The translations under genes were made by a program, and so were the position numbers. DNA of 9,375 nucleotides. Source: JAABSQ01 sp964573705. GTDB taxonomy: Bacteria; Desulfobacterota; Desulfobacteria; Desulfobacterales; Desulfococcaceae. How positions within the stretch are numbered: the stretch's first letter is position 1; every line of letters begins with the position of its first letter. Shown piece by piece: positions 6,588 to 9,375 of this stretch. The notes beneath the pieces are model-generated. The model was not told where the DNA came from. It saw only the letters and a program-made list of their open reading frames with translations, and did no database searches. Where the stretch lies: contig CAZNLT010000211.1 in NCBI GenBank assembly GCA_964573705.1, forward strand, positions 1 through 9,375, written 5' to 3'.

Positions 6588-6940
6588 TCATTCCGGGCGC
6601 GTTTCAACAGACTCGGCGGTGGAATCTTCTATCGTGAGCGGGCTTCGGCCCGAGCCCGACGGCGGGTGCCGCCGCCGGGTTCGGCGAGACACATCGGGGC
6701 CGGGCGCCATGCGGCATGCGGATACCGCCGCCGCGCACCCCGGGAAGGGGATCTCGGGCATCTATCGGCATTCCGGAATTCGGCTTCGGCCGGCTTCGGA
6801 AATGTTCGATCCTTGTTCGAAAATCCGTCCCGAGGTCATGCGGCGGCTCAAGCGATGCCCCGTGACCGGCCGGATGGTTCCGGACGGTCCGCCTCCCAAA
6901 GATCACTCATCCCGAAACCTTGTAGAAAAGGAGTGGAATC
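6588..6940 (+). other. Long GC-rich structured 5' leader of the slipin gene
   Basis: About 350 bp without a convincing gene. Strong hairpins are visible: CGGGC-TTCG-GCCCG (6639-6652), a 10-bp CCCG..CGGCGG stem (6655-6679), CCCC/GGGG (6738-6750), TTCCG..CGGC-TTCG-GCCG..CGGAA (6771-6801), TTCGA/TCGAA (6805-6821), and GACCG..CCGGA-TGGT-TCCGG..CGGTC (6864-6889). Two carry stable UUCG tetraloops. Plus-strand ORFs here (such as 6619-6978) are rich in Arg, Pro and Gly, lack a good ribosome binding site and run into the slipin start out of frame. The stretch may be a second functional RNA or a translational control leader. Confidence 0.45.
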
Positions 6941-8047
6941 ATGTATGTGTTCAAGAAGATCAAGGTGCGGTCCTATGAAAAGGGACTGCTGTTTCGGGAT
7001 CGGGAATTCAAAGGCATTCTGAATGCCGGACGCCACTGGTTTTTCGATCCCTTCAACAAGATCCGGGTGGATGTGGTTTCCATGCGGGCCCCCTGGCTGG
7101 TCCATGAGGACCTGGATGTCGTCATCCGCTCCGGGGCTTTGCAGGAGGACGCCCTGGTGCTGGACCTGAAGGATTACCAGCGGGCTCTGGTCTGGATCGA
7201 CGAGCGGTTCGACCGGGTGCTGGGACGGGGGCGGTATGCGATCTGGAACACCCTGCGGGATATCCGGTATGAAATCGTGGACGCCCGGCAGGTGCGGTTC
7301 GATCACCCCGATATCAACATGATCCTGAAGTCCGAAGGGGTCTTCGCCGAACTGAACGTCTCCTTCATTCAGGAGGGATTTGCGGGGGTCTTCTACCGGG
7401 ACGGCGCTTATGTGAACACATTCGGCCCGGGCCAGTACTTGTTCTGGAACCAGATGGGAAAGGTGAAGCTCTACCATGTAGATATGCGGGAGATCGTCCT
7501 GGATGTCTCCGGCCAGGAGATCATGACCGCCGACAAGGTGACCCTGCGGATGAACGCGGTGGTGAACTACCGGGTGACCCATGCCCGAAAGTCGATTGAA
7601 GCGGTGGACGACAGCCGTCAGGCGATCTACCGGGAAGCCCAGTTGGCGGTTCGGGCCGTGGTGGGGGCCTATGATCTGGACACCCTGCTGTCCGATAAGG
7701 ATACGGTGGCCGGTGAACTGGAGGCCCTCCTGCGCAAGCGGGCCTCCGAATTCGGCCTGGAGGTGATCGGACTGGGGATTCGGGACGTCATCCTGCCCGG
7801 TGAAATGAAGGAATTAATGAACCGGGTGATCGAGGCCAAAAAGAAGGCGGACGCCGATCTGATCACCCGTCGGGAGGAGACCGCGGCCATGCGAAGCCGG
7901 GCCAACACCGCCCGGATCCTGGAAAACAACCCCACCCTGATGCGGTTGCGGGAGCTGGATGTCTTGGAGAAGATCTCCGAAAAGGCCCGGCTCAATGTGG
8001 TCCTGGGTGAAAAGGGGCTGGCTGAGCGGGTCGTCAACCTCTTGTAA
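6941..8047 (+). CDS. Long slipin (SPFH/band-7 domain) protein, RtcR-associated
   Basis: A 368-residue SPFH-family protein, likely forming oligomeric membrane-associated scaffolds. Start ATG 6941 has AAGGAG 7 nt upstream. The SPFH/slipin core lies at about 140-300, with the conserved DVSGQEIMTADKVTLRMNAV (188-207), YREAQLAVRAVVG (230-242) and GIRDVILPGEMKEL (279-292). A coiled-coil region follows (EAKKKADADLITRREETAAMRS) and the end is NPTLMRLRELDVLEK. No stomatin-like N-terminal membrane hairpin is visible. Instead residues 8-183 contain three copies of one motif with an exact 67-residue period (Gly30, Gly97 and Gly164 align; likewise Arg49, Arg116, Arg183). It is the only protein gene downstream of the sigma-54 promoter before a terminator, so it is presumably induced by RtcR. 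Its role in RNA damage is inferred from context only. Family is secure. Confidence 0.93.
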   Translation: MYVFKKIKVRSYEKGLLFRDREFKGILNAGRHWFFDPFNKIRVDVVSMRAPWLVHEDLDVVIRSGALQEDALVLDLKDYQRALVWIDERFDRVLGRGRYAIWNTLRDIRYEIVDARQVRFDHPDINMILKSEGVFAELNVSFIQEGFAGVFYRDGAYVNTFGPGQYLFWNQMGKVKLYHVDMREIVLDVSGQEIMTADKVTLRMNAVVNYRVTHARKSIEAVDDSRQAIYREAQLAVRAVVGAYDLDTLLSDKDTVAGELEALLRKRASEFGLEVIGLGIRDVILPGEMKELMNRVIEAKKKADADLITRREETAAMRSRANTARILENNPTLMRLRELDVLEKISEKARLNVVLGEKGLAERVVNLL

Positions 8048-8064
8048 AACTCACAATCACAACC

Positions 8065-8096
8065 CCGCGGAACCGCCGTTTACGGCGGTTCCGCGG
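8065..8096 (+). terminator. 14-bp perfect stem-loop ending the slipin unit
   Basis: CCGCGGAACCGCCG pairs perfectly with its complement around a TTTA loop, 17 nt after the slipin stop codon. The following bases ATTATTT are only partly a T-run. It is probably a terminator or a transcript 3'-end stabiliser. Confidence 0.75.
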
Positions 8097-8109
8097 ATTA
8101 TTTCATAAA

Positions 8110-8147
8110 GGGGCTTGATCTTATCGGAACGAGATGATACAAGCCCC
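8110..8147 (+). other. Stem-loop GGGGCTTG/CAAGCCCC
   Basis: An 8-bp perfect stem (8110-8117 with 8140-8147) encloses 22 nt that can form a further short stem. No T-run follows, so it is not a simple terminator. It lies 25 nt upstream of a short ORF with a good ribosome binding site and could be a leader structure or part of a small RNA. Confidence 0.4.
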
Positions 8148-8172
8148 GCCAAACTGAACAGGGAGAAGACGC

Positions 8173-8256
8173 ATGATAAACAGATGCTTGCCTCACATTC
8201 AACCCGAAAGTCTCAAACCGGGTTTTAGACCGAACGGATGTACGCCGGGGGGATAG
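8173..8256 (+). CDS. Possible 27-codon peptide (unknown)
   Basis: ATG 8173 is preceded at 7 nt by GGGAG, a good Shine-Dalgarno. The ORF reads MINRCLPHIQPESLKPGF then RPNGCTPGG and stops at TAG 8254-8256. It has two cysteines, four prolines and a Gly-rich end. I recognise no family. It sits between a stem-loop and a strong terminator, so the stretch behaves like a small transcription unit, but no promoter was found. It may instead be part of a non-coding RNA. Confidence 0.3.
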   Translation: MINRCLPHIQPESLKPGFRPNGCTPGG

Positions 8257-8283
8257 CCATGCGTGTTCATTGAACGATGAACT

Positions 8284-8313
8284 AAGGGGCTGCCGCACCG
8301 GCAGCCCCTTTTT
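8284..8313 (+). terminator. Rho-independent terminator
   Basis: AAGGGGCTGCCG pairs perfectly with CGGCAGCCCCTT around a CAC loop, and five T's in a row end at 8313. It lies 27 nt after the possible small peptide ORF and about 190 bp after the slipin terminator. Confidence 0.85.
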
Positions 8314-8324
8314 GCGTGTTAGGG

Positions 8325-8356
8325 AAAGGGGCATCCGAAAGGATCGCCCCTTTTTT
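8325..8356 (+). terminator. Second, tandem Rho-independent terminator
   Basis: AAAGGGGC pairs with GCCCCTTT, with an inner ATCC-GAAA-GGAT stem (GAAA loop) and a single bulged C. A run of six T's ends the element. It starts 11 bp after the first terminator; partial T-richness on the other strand might help end the convergent minus-strand gene. Confidence 0.8.
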
Positions 8357-8581
8357 GCGTCTGGGGAGAAAAGCATAAGCCGTCGATTCCCGAAAGATCG
8401 GATATTACCGGCGCCGTATGAAACGGGATTCCTTGGATTCCCTGCGCGGCGGGAATTTCGGCTGCTCCTGCTTTTCTCTCTTTCAGGTGACCCAAAATCC
8501 GGTCCCATAAATACAGGCTGAGTGCGGTTGTCGCTGAAGAAGGGTCAAAGGAAGAGCGAGGGAGCTGCCCGATGGATCGAA
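8357..8581. other. Gene-free stretch between converging units
   Basis: About 225 bp between the tandem terminators and the stop of the convergent oxidoreductase gene. The open frame here (continuing from 8270) runs through both terminator hairpins and has no protein-like character. I see nothing else in it. Confidence 0.5.
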
Positions 8582-9375
8582 TTATTCCGGGGTGGCGAGG
8601 AGGTCCTTCAGCAGGCAGGGTTTGGCCGGAATTCGGGGGGTGAACACCTCCCGTCGGGATGATTCCGAGGCCGGTCGGTTCAACAGCTCCCGCAGCAATT
8701 CATTAATCACCTGCCCGCAAAACCGCCCCTGACACTGGCCCATGCCGGTGCGGGTGCGCCGCTTGAGATCGTGGATGTCCCGGGCTCCTGCATCCGCCGC
8801 CTGCCGGAGGTCATTCATCCGCACCTCTTCGCACCGGCAGATCACCGTTTCATCGGAGATCAGATGGAGAAGACCCGGGGAAGGTTTGGAGAGTTGATCG
8901 AGGACCCGGCCAAACCGGTTCGCCCTTTTCAACCGCTTTTGAAGGGCGGCGGTTTTGGAATCCGCTTCACCGCCGAATCCCGACTGAAGGGCGGCGGCGG
9001 CCGCGGCCAGGGTTCCTTCCATGGCCGCGGCCGCATACCCTTTGACGGTTCCTCCGTCTCCGGCCACAAAGATGCCGTCCACCGAGGTCTCCATTCGGCT
9101 GTTCCGCAGGGTACGCCGGTACCCGGAGGCCTTATCATAAACCTCTCGGCAACCGCAAAGCCTGGGCAGATCGGTACAGGGGATCAAACCGTAACCGACC
9201 GCCGCGGCGTCGGCCTCGATATTGGTTTCGGTTCCCGGGATCAGGTCTCCGTTCCGGTCGATACGGACCAGTCGAATCGATTTCACGCGTCCTTCGCCGT
9301 CCACCCGACTTACGGCGGCGCCGGTATAGATCGGCACTCGGTATCGCAGGATTCGGCCGAAATAGTAGATCCCCT
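8582..9375 (-). CDS. FAD-dependent oxidoreductase with BFD-like [2Fe-2S] domain (HcnB/OoxA-like), N-terminus beyond window
   Basis: The C-terminal 264 residues of a flavoprotein; the frame runs open through the right edge, and the GTG at 9337 lies within the gene rather than at its start. TSVDGIFVAGDGGTVKGY is the C-terminal FAD-contacting motif of two-dinucleotide-binding-domain oxidoreductases. After it comes a BFD-like [2Fe-2S] domain: CRC (in VICRCEEV), then 32 residues, then CQGRFC, giving C-x-C-x32-C-x4-C. This arrangement and the ending (FTPRIPAKP) are typical of the alpha/A subunit of hydrogen cyanide synthase (HcnB), opine oxidase (OoxA) and related amino acid dehydrogenases, which work with a second FAD subunit. 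The partner genes, if present, would lie upstream beyond the edge. Substrate cannot be told from this fragment. The gene converges on the rtcR-slipin unit. Confidence 0.85.
   Translation of the reverse strand, partial: GIYYFGRILRYRVPIYTGAAVSRVDGEGRVKSIRLVRIDRNGDLIPGTETNIEADAAAVGYGLIPCTDLPRLCGCREVYDKASGYRRTLRNSRMETSVDGIFVAGDGGTVKGYAAAAMEGTLAAAAAALQSGFGGEADSKTAALQKRLKRANRFGRVLDQLSKPSPGLLHLISDETVICRCEEVRMNDLRQAADAGARDIHDLKRRTRTGMGQCQGRFCGQVINELLRELLNRPASESSRREVFTPRIPAKPCLLKDLLATPE

Noticed and set aside
6317..6600. A classical Y RNA (Ro-binding stem) around the tRNA-like element
   Set aside because: I found no long pairing between the leader and the 3' flank and no Ro-type conserved helix; GGTCC at 6571 pairs with GGACC near 6343 for only five bases.
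6619..6978. 119-codon plus-strand ORF before slipin, containing MFDPCSKIRPEVMRRLKRCPVTG
   Set aside because: No good ribosome binding site, Arg/Pro/Gly-rich, passes through many perfect hairpins and overlaps the slipin start in another frame. The C-terminal part looks slightly protein-like, so a conservation test could reopen it.
6848..7582. 244-codon minus-strand ORF opposite slipin
   Set aside because: Antisense shadow; repetitive His, Pro and Gln content and no domain.
1..9375. CRISPR array, insertion sequence ends, attachment site or replication origin
   Set aside because: No regular spaced repeats, transposase or integrase genes, terminal inverted repeats or DnaA-box clusters were seen.

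Overview
The window looks like chromosomal DNA of a GC-rich, probably anaerobic bacterium. I favour a deltaproteobacterium (Desulfobacterota). This rests on protein character only: an RtcR-type sigma-54 activator, a VKOR/DsbA-type thiol oxidoreductase, an HcnB/OoxA-like flavoprotein with a [2Fe-2S] centre, and a PGPGW membrane protein. It is an inference, not a phylogenetic result.

Left part (1-4529). Positions 1-271 are AT-rich and hold no gene I can support. Then, on the minus strand, come a truncated VKOR tail joined to a DsbA-type thioredoxin domain (272-1429) and a full-length isoamylase-type glycogen debranching enzyme, GlgX (1513-3612). A divergent promoter region of about 300 bp separates glgX from a small plus-strand membrane protein of the PGPGW type (3967-4389). 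That gene is preceded by a 13-codon leader ORF whose stop overlaps an alternative TTG start.

Central part (4530-8100), the main interest. rtcR (4530-6137, minus) encodes the CARF/AAA+/Fis-type activator known in enterobacteria for switching on RNA-repair operons from a sigma-54 promoter. In the divergent direction there is a matching -24/-12 promoter (6300-6316). The likely transcript start is followed by about 120 nt of leader, then a tRNA-like RNA with encoded CCA (6448-6523), a chain of strong hairpins, and one gene for a long slipin (SPFH/band-7) protein (6941-8047). A 14-bp perfect stem-loop closes the unit. No RtcA, RtcB, Rsr or archease gene is present in the window. The locus therefore reads as a compact module of RNA-damage sensor, tRNA-mimic RNA and membrane-scaffold protein. 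A 20-bp inverted repeat lies over the rtcR promoter -10 and about 120 bp upstream of the sigma-54 promoter. It is the best candidate for the RtcR enhancer site and could also serve autoregulation.

Right part (8097-9375). A gap of about 480 bp contains a stem-loop, a 27-codon ORF with a good ribosome binding site, and two tandem Rho-independent terminators; it may be a small-RNA or small-peptide unit. The window ends inside a minus-strand gene for an HcnB/opine-oxidase-A-like FAD and [2Fe-2S] oxidoreductase, whose N-terminus lies beyond the right edge.
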